The notes: generated from the sequence alone by a model not told the origin. A stretch of 64,000 nt of DNA from CAVTYH01 sp963773875 (GCA_963773875.1 CAVZCV010000006.1:372001-436000), one strand, 5' to 3'; positions 9,506-19,026 are shown, numbered from the stretch's first letter. Program-made: numbers and translations.

Positions 9506-10681
9506 TCAGGCGACATCTTGCGCTAACAGCCAATCCTCGAGGTTCACCTGGGTCACAAACGGCGCTCGCAGCAGCGAGCTTCGGATTGGCAGGAGTTTGG
9601 CGAGCCAAGGTCGCCGAACCGCACGCGAGACCGCTCGCAATCCGACGCCTTCCCAGCCCTTCGCGGCTAATTGCGTGGTTACGTTGTCCGCCAATCGTTT
9701 GAAGGTCGCTGATACCAAGTTCGGATCCGGGCCGACGTGAATCAGAGTGTCGATGCCCATCGAGAGCGTTTCGCTGACCGCATCCCAGAGTCGTTGCGGA
9801 TGATCGACCCAGCGGACCAAGAGATCGCGCGCGTTGAAATCGTTGTAGCTAATTTTGCCCGTCACGAGCGAAAGCACCGGAGGAGTGGGAGGAGTAAATC
9901 CTCCAGGGAGCGTCTGCATCATGAGTGCCGCTCGATTTGGAATATGCTTCTGCCATACGATAGGCGTATGCATCGGCGGCCAGCGACTGTCATTCTTCCG
10001 CAGATATAGTTTTTGAGGCAACCATTCGCGCATCAGATCGGCAAATCGATCGATCGTGTCGGCCTGGCCCATCAGCAAGAGCGAGTTGGGCGAAAGATAT
10101 GAAGAAATGCCGATTACACCCTTTCCTGCCGAATTGATGCGCAGGCAGAGTTTATAGACCGCATCGGCGTCGAGCGCTGGGCCACGCGAAAATAAAACGC
10201 CCAGCGTCACATCCCGCGCCAACTCGATGCAGTCTGGCACCATCGAGAGCGGAACCTGCAGCGCGGTTTTCATATCCATGACGCCGCCGGCCACGAGCGC
10301 GCCGATTTCACCGAGGCTGTAGCCGAAGCTCAACCGTCCTTTGGTGTAGTCGATGTCAAAAAACTCATCCAGCAAACGCAATTGAGCTTGCTCGATGCCG
10401 ATGATGAGCGCTATGGCATCGCCGTACGAATCCAGATCGGTCTCTTTGCCTCGTTCAACTCGCGCGACCAAATCAATCTTCTCGTGCAGCAAGTCGCTGG
10501 CAATTTGTGATGCTTCATGCAGATATCGCTCAACCACGGGCCCATACGCGTGATGGGCAAGCAGCTCGCGGCTACGTCCCAAATTCGTGACGTTATAACC
10601 GCGGAACACGAAGGCCGCATTCGAAAGGCGGTCTTGCAAATTCAGCGTTTCTCGGATCGCGGGTGAGGTGGTGCCGGCCAT
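9506..10681 (-). CDS. Malonyltransferase-like (FabD/AT fold) protein with altered active site
   Basis: The fold is that of acyl-carrier-protein acyltransferases. The nucleophile elbow is GYSLG (Ser about 122) where FabD has GHSLG, and the catalytic His is about 238 in MHTPI. Two features of true malonyltransferases look lost: the N-terminal GQG oxyanion motif reads FRGYN, and the Arg that binds the malonyl carboxylate is not seen in the helix after the elbow. Length from ATG 10681 is 391 residues, with extra sequence at the C-terminus; an upstream ATG at 10708 is possible. It is divergent from the SDR gene. It may use another acyl group or be a non-catalytic homolog. Confidence 0.65.
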   Translation of the reverse strand: MAGTTSPAIRETLNLQDRLSNAAFVFRGYNVTNLGRSRELLAHHAYGPVVERYLHEASQIASDLLHEKIDLVARVERGKETDLDSYGDAIALIIGIEQAQLRLLDEFFDIDYTKGRLSFGYSLGEIGALVAGGVMDMKTALQVPLSMVPDCIELARDVTLGVLFSRGPALDADAVYKLCLRINSAGKGVIGISSYLSPNSLLLMGQADTIDRFADLMREWLPQKLYLRKNDSRWPPMHTPIVWQKHIPNRAALMMQTLPGGFTPPTPPVLSLVTGKISYNDFNARDLLVRWVDHPQRLWDAVSETLSMGIDTLIHVGPDPNLVSATFKRLADNVTTQLAAKGWEGVGLRAVSRAVRRPWLAKLLPIRSSLLRAPFVTQVNLEDWLLAQDVA

Positions 10682-10828
10682 TCTTCCATCGTACACAGCT
10701 AGTGGCAAATCGGGTTACAGCATCTGTCTGGCAATCCCGTGGCCTTGCCCGCTTGCCGATCGATCTAGTGACGACTACAACGGAAAGGTCAACCCTGCGG
10801 ACGGACTTAATGGTCGCCAAAAATTGAC

Positions 10829-11596
10829 ATGCCCGATTCAACCGCATTCGAGCTTGCCGGAAAAGTGGCCGTGGTGACGGGCTCTTCGAGCGGTATCGGC
10901 CGGGCGATCGCAGCACAATTCGCCGCTGCAGGGGCCGATGTCTTGGTGCATGCGGCGCACAACAAAATGGGCGCGGAAGAAACTGCAAAACTGGTACAAA
11001 ACGCTGGCCGAAAATCGCAGGTGCTGCTAGCGAACTTCGCCGATGAACACGTTGTCGCTCAATTTGCGGAATCAGCCTGGAATTGGCGCGGAGATGTCGA
11101 CATTTGGGTTAACAATGCGGGCGCCGATACGTTGACGGGTACAAACGCAGCGCAGTCATTCAATGAAAAACTTGATCGACTTTGGCGAGTTGACGTTGTT
11201 GCGGCAATGCATCTGTCGCGCACTATCGGCGCGAAAATGACGACGAAAGGCGGCGGAACCATCATCAACATCGGCTGGGATCAGGCAGAGAGCGGCATGC
11301 AAGGCGATAGTGGCGAACTTTTCGCAGCAACCAAAGCCGCCGTCATGGCATTTACGCGCAGCCTGGCCAAATCGCTGGCGCCGGCAGTCCGAGTAAATTG
11401 TATTGCTCCAGGCTGGATTAAAACTGCATGGGCTACTTCGGCGAGCGATGCCTGGCAAAAACGCGCCGTTGGCGATTCGCTACTTCAGCGCTGGGGAACG
11501 CCGGAAGATGTTGCCCAAGTGGCTCGATTCCTCGCATCACCGGCGGCAGCATTTGTAACTGGCCAGATTATTGCAGTAAATGGCGGTCGCGCTTGA
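10829..11596 (+). CDS. Short-chain dehydrogenase/reductase-like protein lacking the catalytic Tyr
   Basis: A Rossmann-fold SDR of 255 residues with the TGSSSGIG cofactor loop at 17-24, NNAG at about 95-98 and the PG motif (IAPGWIKT). Where the family has Y-x3-K, this protein reads F165-A-A-T-K169, and the usual catalytic Ser position 13 residues earlier is Gln/Asp (NIGWDQAES). NAD(P) binding looks intact but ordinary SDR catalysis looks impaired. It overlaps pabB by the TGATG junction at 11594-11598, so the two are translationally coupled. The functional link to folate synthesis is unknown. Confidence 0.82.
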   Translation: MPDSTAFELAGKVAVVTGSSSGIGRAIAAQFAAAGADVLVHAAHNKMGAEETAKLVQNAGRKSQVLLANFADEHVVAQFAESAWNWRGDVDIWVNNAGADTLTGTNAAQSFNEKLDRLWRVDVVAAMHLSRTIGAKMTTKGGGTIINIGWDQAESGMQGDSGELFAATKAAVMAFTRSLAKSLAPAVRVNCIAPGWIKTAWATSASDAWQKRAVGDSLLQRWGTPEDVAQVARFLASPAAAFVTGQIIAVNGGRA

Positions 11597-13075
11597 TGGA
11601 CACTCGGATGATTCCACAGTCACGAATGCCGCACGCAGGACGTGAAACGCATCCGTCAGCGCCGTCATGCTCGCTCCACGAGTGGCCCGGTATCGTCATT
11701 GAGGTTGGCACGGCGGTAGATTCGCGCGATGCATTTTTGCGTCTCTGCCATTTGCCGCACTGCGTGTTTTTCGACAGCGCGCTTCGCGATGCTGAGCTAG
11801 GCCGCTATTCGTTCATCGCCGCCGATCCATTTCAGGTGATCTCTTTCGATGCGGAAAATGCAACTCTTTGGCCGAATATTACATCGCTGCTCAACAGATT
11901 TACGGCGCCCACGATCACAGAATTGCCGCCATTTCAGGGTGGACTGGCCGGGCTGTTCTCGTACGATCTGGCCCGAAGTCTCGAACGATTGCCACTGCCA
12001 CAGTTCGACGAATTTCAGCTGCCCGGCGCCGTGCTTGGGGCGTACGACGTGGTGATTGCCCTGGATCATCAAACTGATCAGGCATGGATCATCTCGCAAG
12101 GCTTCCCGGAAATGGATTCAGTCCGCCGTCATCGGCGAGCAAAAAGCCGGGCTGCAGAATTTGAACGACTGTTGAACTCGAATCCAACTGGCAGGAAAGC
12201 GAACATCGCATCGCCCATTCCAGTAAGCCAGCTTGCCCCGCAATACTCCGCCGGTCATCTAAAAGAGTTGACGAGCAATTTCTCTCGCGAGCAGTATCTG
12301 GCTATGGTTCGCCGAGGCATTGATTACATCTATGCTGGCGATGTGTTCCAAGTTAATTTAGCACAGCGACTCTTATATCCGGCGCATGATGATGCTGTCG
12401 CGCTGTATCTGCGGCTTCGCGAGCGAAACCCAGCGCCGTTTGCTGCATACTTCGATCTGGGTGGATCGCAAATCGTGAGCACATCGCCAGAGCGGTTTTT
12501 GCAAGTCCGCGATCGCCAAGTTGAGGCGCGACCGATTAAAGGGACTCGGGCTCGCAGCAGTCGGCCAAATGATGATCGAGGCAGCGGTCTCGAACTCCTC
12601 GCCAGTGAAAAGGACCGTGCGGAAAACGTAATGATTGTCGATTTGCTCCGCAACGACTTGTCGCGAGTATGCGCTCCACATAGCGTAGCCGTTGACGAAC
12701 TGTGTCGCCTGGAGCGATATGAATTCGTGCAACATCTGGTTTCTGTCATTTCTGGCGAACTTCGCGACGAATGCAGCCCGATCAATTTACTCCGCGCGGC
12801 GTTCCCCGGCGGCTCCGTAACCGGCGCTCCTGAAAATTCGCGCCATGGAAATCATCGCGGAACTCGAGCCGACTGCTCGCGGACCGTACTGTGGTTCGCT
12901 GGGTTATATAGGATTTGACGGCACGATGGATTCCAGCATTCTCATTCGAACGGTTACTGCCTCGGGCGGCTGGTGGCAATTTCCGGTTGGCGGCGGAATT
13001 GTTGCTCAAAGCGGTCCGGAGCGTGAGTACCAAGAGACATGGGACAAAGCAGAAGGACTCCTGCGAGCACTTTGA
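11596..13075 (+). CDS. pabB: PabB, aminodeoxychorismate synthase component I (frameshifted)
   Basis: PabB aminates chorismate to 4-amino-4-deoxychorismate, using ammonia from PabA, for folate synthesis. It has the chorismate-binding fold, and the diagnostic PIKGT (Lys) at 12533-12547 separates it from anthranilate synthase TrpE, which has PIAGT. The frame breaks at about 12829-12833 after PGGSVTGAP: dropping one base reads GAPKIRAMEIIAELEP and continues through GYIGFDG to the stop at 13075, giving about 492 residues. ATG 11596 overlaps the SDR stop. An upstream in-frame ATG (11428) lies inside the SDR gene and is rejected. PabA follows 7 bases later; no pabC lies nearby. Confidence 0.88.
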
Positions 13076-13082
13076 ATTTGCG

Positions 13083-13709
13083 ATGATTTTACTAATTGAT
13101 CACTTCGACAGCTTCGTGCACAACCTGGCGCGCTATTTCGCGCAGCTTGCACAACGCACCCACGTGGTGCGGAGTAACTGCATTAATTCCGCCGACATAT
13201 TGGCAATGCGGCCTGACGCTGTCGTGCTTTCCCCCGGTCCTTGTACGCCGCAGGAGGCGGGCGAATCAGTCCAAATCGTGCGCGTATTGCATTCGCAGTT
13301 CCCAATCTTTGGCGTGTGCTTGGGACAGCAAATTATTGCCACGGCGCTTGGCGGACGAACGGTGCGCGCCGACACACCCGTGCATGGCCGTGCTTCGCGA
13401 ATCGAACATGGCGGCGAAGGTTTGTTCGCCGGTTTGCCCAGTCCGATGCAAGTGGCAAGGTATCATTCGCTAGTAGTTGAAGAAACGTCGCTGCCGCCCG
13501 AATTGGAAGTCACGGCTCGCACCCCAGATGGCGTAGTCATGGCAATTGCCCATCGACACCTTCCGGTCGTCGGGGTGCAGTTTCATCCGGAATCGATTTT
13601 GACCGATTGCGGCTACGATCTTCTGCGGAATTTTCTGCGGATTGCAGGGATTGCGCCAGGGCAGAGCAACGGACAGCCGTCGCATGAGTCGGTTAAATTG
13701 ACAGGCTAA
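13083..13709 (+). CDS. pabA: PabA, aminodeoxychorismate synthase glutamine amidotransferase
   Basis: A class I glutamine amidotransferase of 208 residues that supplies ammonia to PabB. Catalytic Cys lies in FGVCLGQQ (about residue 79), and the His-Glu pair is in QFHPES. The start MILLIDHFDSF at ATG 13083 is the family's standard N-terminus. The same fold serves TrpG; the neighbouring PIKGT-type PabB argues for the folate role, although one amidotransferase can serve both pathways. Its stop is followed by a 93-base gap before the transporter gene. Confidence 0.88.
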   Translation: MILLIDHFDSFVHNLARYFAQLAQRTHVVRSNCINSADILAMRPDAVVLSPGPCTPQEAGESVQIVRVLHSQFPIFGVCLGQQIIATALGGRTVRADTPVHGRASRIEHGGEGLFAGLPSPMQVARYHSLVVEETSLPPELEVTARTPDGVVMAIAHRHLPVVGVQFHPESILTDCGYDLLRNFLRIAGIAPGQSNGQPSHESVKLTG

Positions 13710-13802
13710 GCCGTAAACGGCGAAATCGCATCCTTCGAATTTGCAATCGATCTCTGTATTCGTTAACGTCAAGCGATCGACTCGCGGCAACTGGGGAGCA
13801 GC

Positions 13803-15614
13803 ATGAGCCAATCGGATCAGCACATCGATCGTTTCGGCGATCGCTGGATGAATATCTTCTGGCGCAAACCGCCAGCCGACATCGGTGAACGCACGCGCCG
13901 CCGTATTACGGTGCATTTGCTTCCGTTTTTGTTTTTCCTATACATCCTGGCCTACTTGGACCGTTTCAACGTATCGGTGGCGGCGCTGGGCATGAATCGC
14001 ACGCCGCAGGAAAATGGACTGGGATTTACAGACGACATCGTGGGTTTCGGCGCCGGACTGTTCTTCTGGGGTTACTGGATTTTGGAGTTGCCCAGCACAC
14101 TGAGCGTCGCAAAGTGGGGCGCTCGCTGGGTGTTTGTCCGAATCCTTGTGCTGTGGGGAATCTGCGCTGCGCTGTGTGGATTGATTGGCCTGCCCATGAT
14201 GCATAGTTTTTTCGGATGGCTGCCACAGCTGAGTACTGGCGAAGACGGACCGTGGGCCGCGGTTGCCAATTACGTTTCGCAATTGCCAACTAACGCGGCG
14301 TATCAGTTCTATTTCTTCCGCTTCATGCTGGGCTTTTTCGAAGGCGGATTTTTTCCGACCGTGATCGTGTTTCTATCGTACTGGTTTCGAGCACAGGATC
14401 GGGCGAAGGCGATTGCCTGCTTTATGGTGGCGATTCCCTTTTCCGGCGCAATAGGATTGCCGCTCTCAGGGCTTTTGCTGGAGGTAAATTGGCTCGGTTT
14501 ACCTGGTTGGCGATGGATCTTAATTCTCCAAGGCATCATGCCGGTAATCGCCGGAGTCGTAACGTTCTTTGTCCTCCCCAACCGTCCGCATGAGGCTGGT
14601 TGGCTGCCCGACCTCGAACGCAAACAGTTGCAGGCCGAACTCGACGAAGAGCAGCGACGCAAGCAAGGCCACGGCCATTGGGAGTGGGTTCATCACCTCG
14701 GCATGGTGGCGTTATTGACGCTTGTGTATTTCGGGCTGAATGTTTCGAGCTATGGCCTTTCGATGTTCATGCCTGCGATCATCAAATCGCAAACCGGCGC
14801 GACGGCGCTGGGAGCGGCGCTTATTACGGGTGTGTATTACCTAATTGCCGCGTCTACCATGCTCTTCAACGGCTGGCACTCGGACCACACGCATGAGCGC
14901 ATCTGGCACGTTTGCATCCCACTGGCCGTGCAAGGGACGGGGATTTACCTGGCCGCGATGTTCGATAATGTCGCAGTGTTGCCAGTTGTCATCGTGATGC
15001 TCTTTGTGGGCACCACACATTATGCCCATTTGCCCGCATTTTGGCCGATTCCCACAATGTTCTTGGGGGCGATCGCCGCGGCTTCCGCCATTGGATTCAT
15101 CAACATGGTGGGAAACCTCGGCGGGCACTTTGGCCCCACGTGGGTCGGCGGTGCGGTAACGGAAGACATCAATTGGCTGAAGAAATTCATCGCAGCCGAC
15201 GAGAAGGAAAATCGATTTCTGGCGCCGAGCATTGCAGAGCCCCTGCTTAGATCGCTTGCTGAAGCTAAGTCGCCTGAAGAAGCACGCGCACTACGTAAGC
15301 AATCCGAGCTGCCGAGTGACAGGAAATTGACCGAAAAAGAATTGGCGCGCATTACGGCGATCGAGGTAAATCTCGATGAAAGCAACAAGCTACCGCCGGA
15401 AAAAGAATTGCAAGTTTCTCGATTTTTAGCAGCCGTCGCCTTGCATTTGCCTTTGAGCAAAGAGGAGACACAAGAATTGTTTGCGCTGCTGACAGAAGGT
15501 GCGAGCTTTGCGCCGGGGCTGAAACGCCTCGCACCGTGGCCAATCATGTCGGCCTGCGTTATTTTGATCGTCGGATATCTCCGACGTCGAAAGACTTTGG
15601 TCGCAACCGTTTGA
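13803..15614 (+). CDS. MFS transporter (ACS-type) with a long insert before the last helix
   Basis: A 603-residue permease of the major facilitator superfamily, closest in pattern to the anion:cation symporter group (LAYLDRFNVSVAAL in helix 1, AIPFSGAIGLPLSG and GWRWILILQG in the middle). About eleven membrane helices precede residue 450. Then a charged, helical, soluble stretch of about 110 residues (near 455-575, rich in Glu, Lys and Arg) precedes a final short hydrophobic helix (PIMSACVILIVGYL). Ordinary ACS members are 430-450 residues and lack this. The substrate is not predictable; organic anions are usual. ATG 13803 has a GGGGAG ribosome-binding site. Confidence 0.85.
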   Translation: MSQSDQHIDRFGDRWMNIFWRKPPADIGERTRRRITVHLLPFLFFLYILAYLDRFNVSVAALGMNRTPQENGLGFTDDIVGFGAGLFFWGYWILELPSTLSVAKWGARWVFVRILVLWGICAALCGLIGLPMMHSFFGWLPQLSTGEDGPWAAVANYVSQLPTNAAYQFYFFRFMLGFFEGGFFPTVIVFLSYWFRAQDRAKAIACFMVAIPFSGAIGLPLSGLLLEVNWLGLPGWRWILILQGIMPVIAGVVTFFVLPNRPHEAGWLPDLERKQLQAELDEEQRRKQGHGHWEWVHHLGMVALLTLVYFGLNVSSYGLSMFMPAIIKSQTGATALGAALITGVYYLIAASTMLFNGWHSDHTHERIWHVCIPLAVQGTGIYLAAMFDNVAVLPVVIVMLFVGTTHYAHLPAFWPIPTMFLGAIAAASAIGFINMVGNLGGHFGPTWVGGAVTEDINWLKKFIAADEKENRFLAPSIAEPLLRSLAEAKSPEEARALRKQSELPSDRKLTEKELARITAIEVNLDESNKLPPEKELQVSRFLAAVALHLPLSKEETQELFALLTEGASFAPGLKRLAPWPIMSACVILIVGYLRRRKTLVATV

Positions 15615-15626
15615 ACGGTTGCTCCT

Positions 15627-16514
15627 TCAAAGCAATCCGTACTCCGTTAGCGTCTTTCGCAATTTTGCTTCCGATGCGCTTTCAAGCGGCGTCATTGGCA
15701 GCCGCAGTTCGCCAGTGTCGCGACCAAGTAGCTTCATGGCAGCCTTGATCGGAATTGGGTTCGTGGCCAAGCCCAGCAGATCTCGGCAGAGCGTAAATAA
15801 CTTATGATGCCATTTTTGGGCTTCGGCGATGTTGCCTTCACCAAAGGCTTTGCAAAGCGCGATCATATCGCGCGGAACGATGTTGCCGACCACTGAAATC
15901 ACGCCGCGGCCGCCGACGGAAAGCAGCGGCAAGGTCAAACTGTCATCGCCGCTGAGCACGGTGAGATTCGATGCTGCGATGATTTGCGATGCCTGATCAA
16001 GCGAGCCGGTCGCCTCTTTGACCATTGCGATATTCTTCAGCTCGCCTATACGTGCAATGGTGTCCGGCTCGATATTTTTGCCAGTGCGGCCCGGAATGTT
16101 GTAGACGCAGATGGGAAGATCGACCGCTTCGGCGAGAGCCTTAAAGTGCAAATAGAAACCCTCCTGCGTCGGCTTGTTGTAATACGGTGCCACGACCAGC
16201 GCCGCATCGGCACCGTGCTTGGCGGCAAATTTTGTTAGCCTCAGCGCCTCGCGCGTGCTATTGCTGCCAGTGCCGGGCATCACTTTGATGCGCTTGTTCG
16301 CATATTCGACCGATGCAGCGACAACACGTTCATGTTCTTCATGAGAAAGAGTCGGCGATTCGCCCGTAGTGCCGACGGGGCAAATGCACGTCGTGCCGGC
16401 GGCAATTTGAAATTCGATTTGCGCCTTTAGCGCCGGATAATCGACCTCGTCATTCCGAAATGGAGTGACGATGGCGACCGAAAGTCCGGCGAAAGCTTCA
16501 CCTTTAGTAGGCAT
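15627..16514 (-). CDS. dapA: DapA, 4-hydroxy-tetrahydrodipicolinate synthase
   Basis: DapA condenses pyruvate with aspartate semialdehyde in the lysine/diaminopimelate pathway. The 295-residue TIM barrel carries the Schiff-base Lys about 166 (MVKEATGS), Tyr about 138 (VYNIPGRT), the GTTGE phosphate-loop-like motif at about 48-52 and GDDSLT. Length and motifs are typical of bacterial DapA rather than of N-acetylneuraminate lyase. It ends 12 bases after the convergent MFS gene and stands 123 bases downstream of pdxJ, with which it may be co-transcribed. Confidence 0.92.
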   Translation of the reverse strand: MPTKGEAFAGLSVAIVTPFRNDEVDYPALKAQIEFQIAAGTTCICPVGTTGESPTLSHEEHERVVAASVEYANKRIKVMPGTGSNSTREALRLTKFAAKHGADAALVVAPYYNKPTQEGFYLHFKALAEAVDLPICVYNIPGRTGKNIEPDTIARIGELKNIAMVKEATGSLDQASQIIAASNLTVLSGDDSLTLPLLSVGGRGVISVVGNIVPRDMIALCKAFGEGNIAEAQKWHHKLFTLCRDLLGLATNPIPIKAAMKLLGRDTGELRLPMTPLESASEAKLRKTLTEYGLL

Positions 16515-16637
16515 GAGTCTGAATTTTTATCTTGTTGGCGATCTGAATCCAGCGTTTCGGCGCGATGCGCCAGCGGCTTGGCAACTGCAAGCATCCGTGA
16601 CGCATCATAAAAAATGCTCTGGGCAAATGTAACCGGT

Positions 16638-17354
16638 TCAGCGGATGATTAAATCCTTCATTTCGCGCACTGCATTTTGGAGCCCCACAAACACCGCTCG
16701 GGCGATGATGGCATGGCCGATGTTGAGCTCGTGCATGTCGTCGATTTTCGCAATCGGCCGCACGTTCTGATAATTAAGGCCGTGCCCGGCATGCAGCGCT
16801 AGCCCCGCACTTCGAATATGGCGTCCTGCTGTAACCAATTTTGCCAGCTCGGCCTCGCGTGCTTTGCCGGGCTTAGCGAGGGCGTAGCTTCCGGTGTGCA
16901 ACTCCACCGCATCCGCTCCGAGCGCTTTTGCCATTTCCAACTGCCGCGGATCGGGATCGAGAAACAGGCTGACATAAATTCCAGCATCTTGTAATTGCTT
17001 GACCGCCGTTTCCACCGAGCGCCGGTTGCCCACGACATCGAGCCCACCTTCGGTTGTCACTTCCTCGCGACGTTCCGGCACCAGAGTGGCCTGTTCCGGC
17101 TTCACACGACAGGCAACGCCGATGATCTCGGCGGCGCTCGCCAATTCCAAATTGAGCTTCACACTCACGGTTCGGCGGAGAATCTCCAAATCACGGTCCT
17201 GAATGTGGCGCCGATCTTCCCGCAAGTGAATCGTGATGCCGTCGGCGCCGCCAAGCTCTGCGGCGGCGGCGGCCCAAACTGGATCGGGCTCATACGTTCG
17301 CCGCGCTTGACGAATCGTCGCGACGTGGTCGATGTTTACGCCAAGTTCGGGCAT
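16638..17354 (-). CDS. pdxJ: PdxJ, pyridoxine 5'-phosphate synthase
   Basis: PdxJ closes the pyridine ring of vitamin B6 from 1-deoxyxylulose 5-phosphate and 3-amino-2-oxopropyl phosphate. The protein is 238 residues, the standard length. It begins MPELGVNIDHVATIRQAR; GITIHLREDRRHIQDRD and HAGHGLNYQN are family signatures, carrying the catalytic His and Glu positions. It lies on the minus strand upstream of dapA and downstream of the CobB-like gene. Confidence 0.95.
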   Translation of the reverse strand: MPELGVNIDHVATIRQARRTYEPDPVWAAAAAELGGADGITIHLREDRRHIQDRDLEILRRTVSVKLNLELASAAEIIGVACRVKPEQATLVPERREEVTTEGGLDVVGNRRSVETAVKQLQDAGIYVSLFLDPDPRQLEMAKALGADAVELHTGSYALAKPGKAREAELAKLVTAGRHIRSAGLALHAGHGLNYQNVRPIAKIDDMHELNIGHAIIARAVFVGLQNAVREMKDLIIR

Positions 17355-17484
17355 TTGTCGGTCGTCAGCTTCGCGTCATGAATGCAGTGGTGCCAAGGTC
17401 GATACTTCTTGAAGACAATCCAAGAGTTTGTCGGTTCGCAAAGCGGCTTGCAAGGACGACAAGGAACAAGTGAATAATATCGAT

Positions 17485-18819
17485 TCACTTGCCCGACCAT
17501 GCCAGCGCCTCTGGGCAAGGCCGCAAGAATCCGCCGAGCAATTGCGGCTGGGCGGCAAAGTTGAAGTGGATAAGGCTGCCGATTGCTTGATGGCGGCCCA
17601 CAAGATCCAATGTGCAATCGGGTTCCTGGGCAAATCGGGTCAAACAGCCAGTCGGTTCCAGCAACCAGTTGCCGTTCCGATACCCGCGCAGCTGCGAACC
17701 AGCCGGGCCCAGCCAGCTTTCAACGGCCAAAGTTATTTCCACCGGCGCCGGCGCGACCCGATTCGAGTTTCGGCGGGCGACCGCGCGAATGGCGCCGACC
17801 ATTGGCTTGCGAGTTCCATCGGCAGTCTCCAGATGCTGGCACAGGTACGCCATTCCGCCGCCCTCGGCATAAATTCTCCGCCCGGAGCAGACATGCTCTT
17901 TGAGTGCCATCAGCATGCATTGGTTCGCCGATAGTGCGTCGGCATGCTGATGTGGCGAGCCGCAGCCGACATATACAATATCAGTGTCCGATGGCAGGCA
18001 TTCGTCGCGCAATGGTGAGAACACTCGCACGGTGGCGCCGCGCAATTCCAGCATATCGAGCGTGTCGGGAAAGTAGCAGTGAAAGGCGTCATCATAGGCC
18101 ACCGCCACGTTCAGCTTCCCGCGCGGCAGCGGCGATATGCCGATACAGCTTGCCGAAGATGCAATTGAAAACGCCGGTCGCACCGCGATTTGCTGCAGCA
18201 AATTGATGGACGAATAACGTCGAAACTCCTGGCCGAGTCGATTACATAGTTCTCGCGGCGGCTTGGCACCCATTGGTAGCGCGGCAATTTGCTGCCGCAG
18301 AGAAGCGTTATTCGCTAGCCCACCGACGACCGGAATATTCCAGAGCGCTTGTAGAACCGTCTGCCAGCGAAAAAAATCGCAACAGCTCGCGACGCGATCA
18401 AGCAGTAAAGCGTCCGCGTTTGGTCGCGGCGGCAGACGGCAACCGCTGAGCAAAGCGATATCGACGATTGCCACCCGAGGCAAATCGAGCCAGTTGCATA
18501 GCACATCGAGACTGCCGCCTTGAACGGCGCCCATTGCTTGATCGAAACGTCCGTCGACAATCGCCAAATCGGCAGGCGCGGCTTTACGGAAAAATGCTTC
18601 ACGGCACACTTCGGGCGACATCAGCCAACTATCCAGGTGGCGAGGCATGCTGCCGGTGATAGTCGCGGCGCCATCGTGAGGTATGAAGCAAGCTCGCGAG
18701 ACAAACGACTGGGTTCGCACGCCATCTTCCTGAAGCGCGTCCAGCAACCCCCAAACCATCGCCTGGCTATCGGCCTCCGGCTGGATTGTTCCCACCGCGA
18801 GGCGAGGCAAAATAGGCAT
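17485..18819 (-). CDS. Degenerate CobB/CbiA-like protein (cobyrinate a,c-diamide synthase homolog)
   Basis: The overall plan matches CobB/CbiA: an N-terminal dethiobiotin-synthetase-like domain (TGSMPRHLDSWLM, DLAIVDGRFD) and a C-terminal glutamine-amidotransferase-like domain. The key residues are missing. The N-terminal P-loop (GxGKTT in the family) reads GTIQPEADSQ. The amidotransferase nucleophile Cys is replaced (YAEGGGMAYL where the family has YAECGG), and the preceding GG-x-PE loop reads GCGSPHQHAD. From ATG 18819 it has 444 residues; an upstream in-frame start at 18903 adds 28 residues without similarity. The frame is clean, so it appears maintained. An ATP- and glutamine-dependent amidation is unlikely; the role is unknown. 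Confidence 0.65.
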   Translation of the reverse strand: MPILPRLAVGTIQPEADSQAMVWGLLDALQEDGVRTQSFVSRACFIPHDGAATITGSMPRHLDSWLMSPEVCREAFFRKAAPADLAIVDGRFDQAMGAVQGGSLDVLCNWLDLPRVAIVDIALLSGCRLPPRPNADALLLDRVASCCDFFRWQTVLQALWNIPVVGGLANNASLRQQIAALPMGAKPPRELCNRLGQEFRRYSSINLLQQIAVRPAFSIASSASCIGISPLPRGKLNVAVAYDDAFHCYFPDTLDMLELRGATVRVFSPLRDECLPSDTDIVYVGCGSPHQHADALSANQCMLMALKEHVCSGRRIYAEGGGMAYLCQHLETADGTRKPMVGAIRAVARRNSNRVAPAPVEITLAVESWLGPAGSQLRGYRNGNWLLEPTGCLTRFAQEPDCTLDLVGRHQAIGSLIHFNFAAQPQLLGGFLRPCPEALAWSGK

Positions 18820-19026
18820 ACCGCAATTCAACCGTATGTAAGCGGCCCGGTCAGATGATTCAGCTACGGCCTTTCCGGTCCCCAAGTTCGGCGAGCACTT
18901 CAATCAAAACCGTCCTCCCAATCCACGCTCGCCGTCCCCCCCACGAGGACTCCCATTCCATCGGCATTGTTAGAGGCTGCAAACTGTCCGTCAAGCTGCG
19001 ATTGCCGCTCGACACCGGCCCTGCGC

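Noticed and set aside
12829..12833. Programmed frameshifting in pabB, uvrB or yidC
   Set aside because: No slippery heptamer with a following stem was found at the sites, the shifts go in both directions, and many unrelated genes are affected. Indel error is simpler.
11596..13709. Reading pabB-pabA as trpE-trpG (anthranilate synthase)
   Set aside because: The substrate motif is PIKGT, with the Lys of aminodeoxychorismate synthase, not PIAGT. No other trp gene is nearby.
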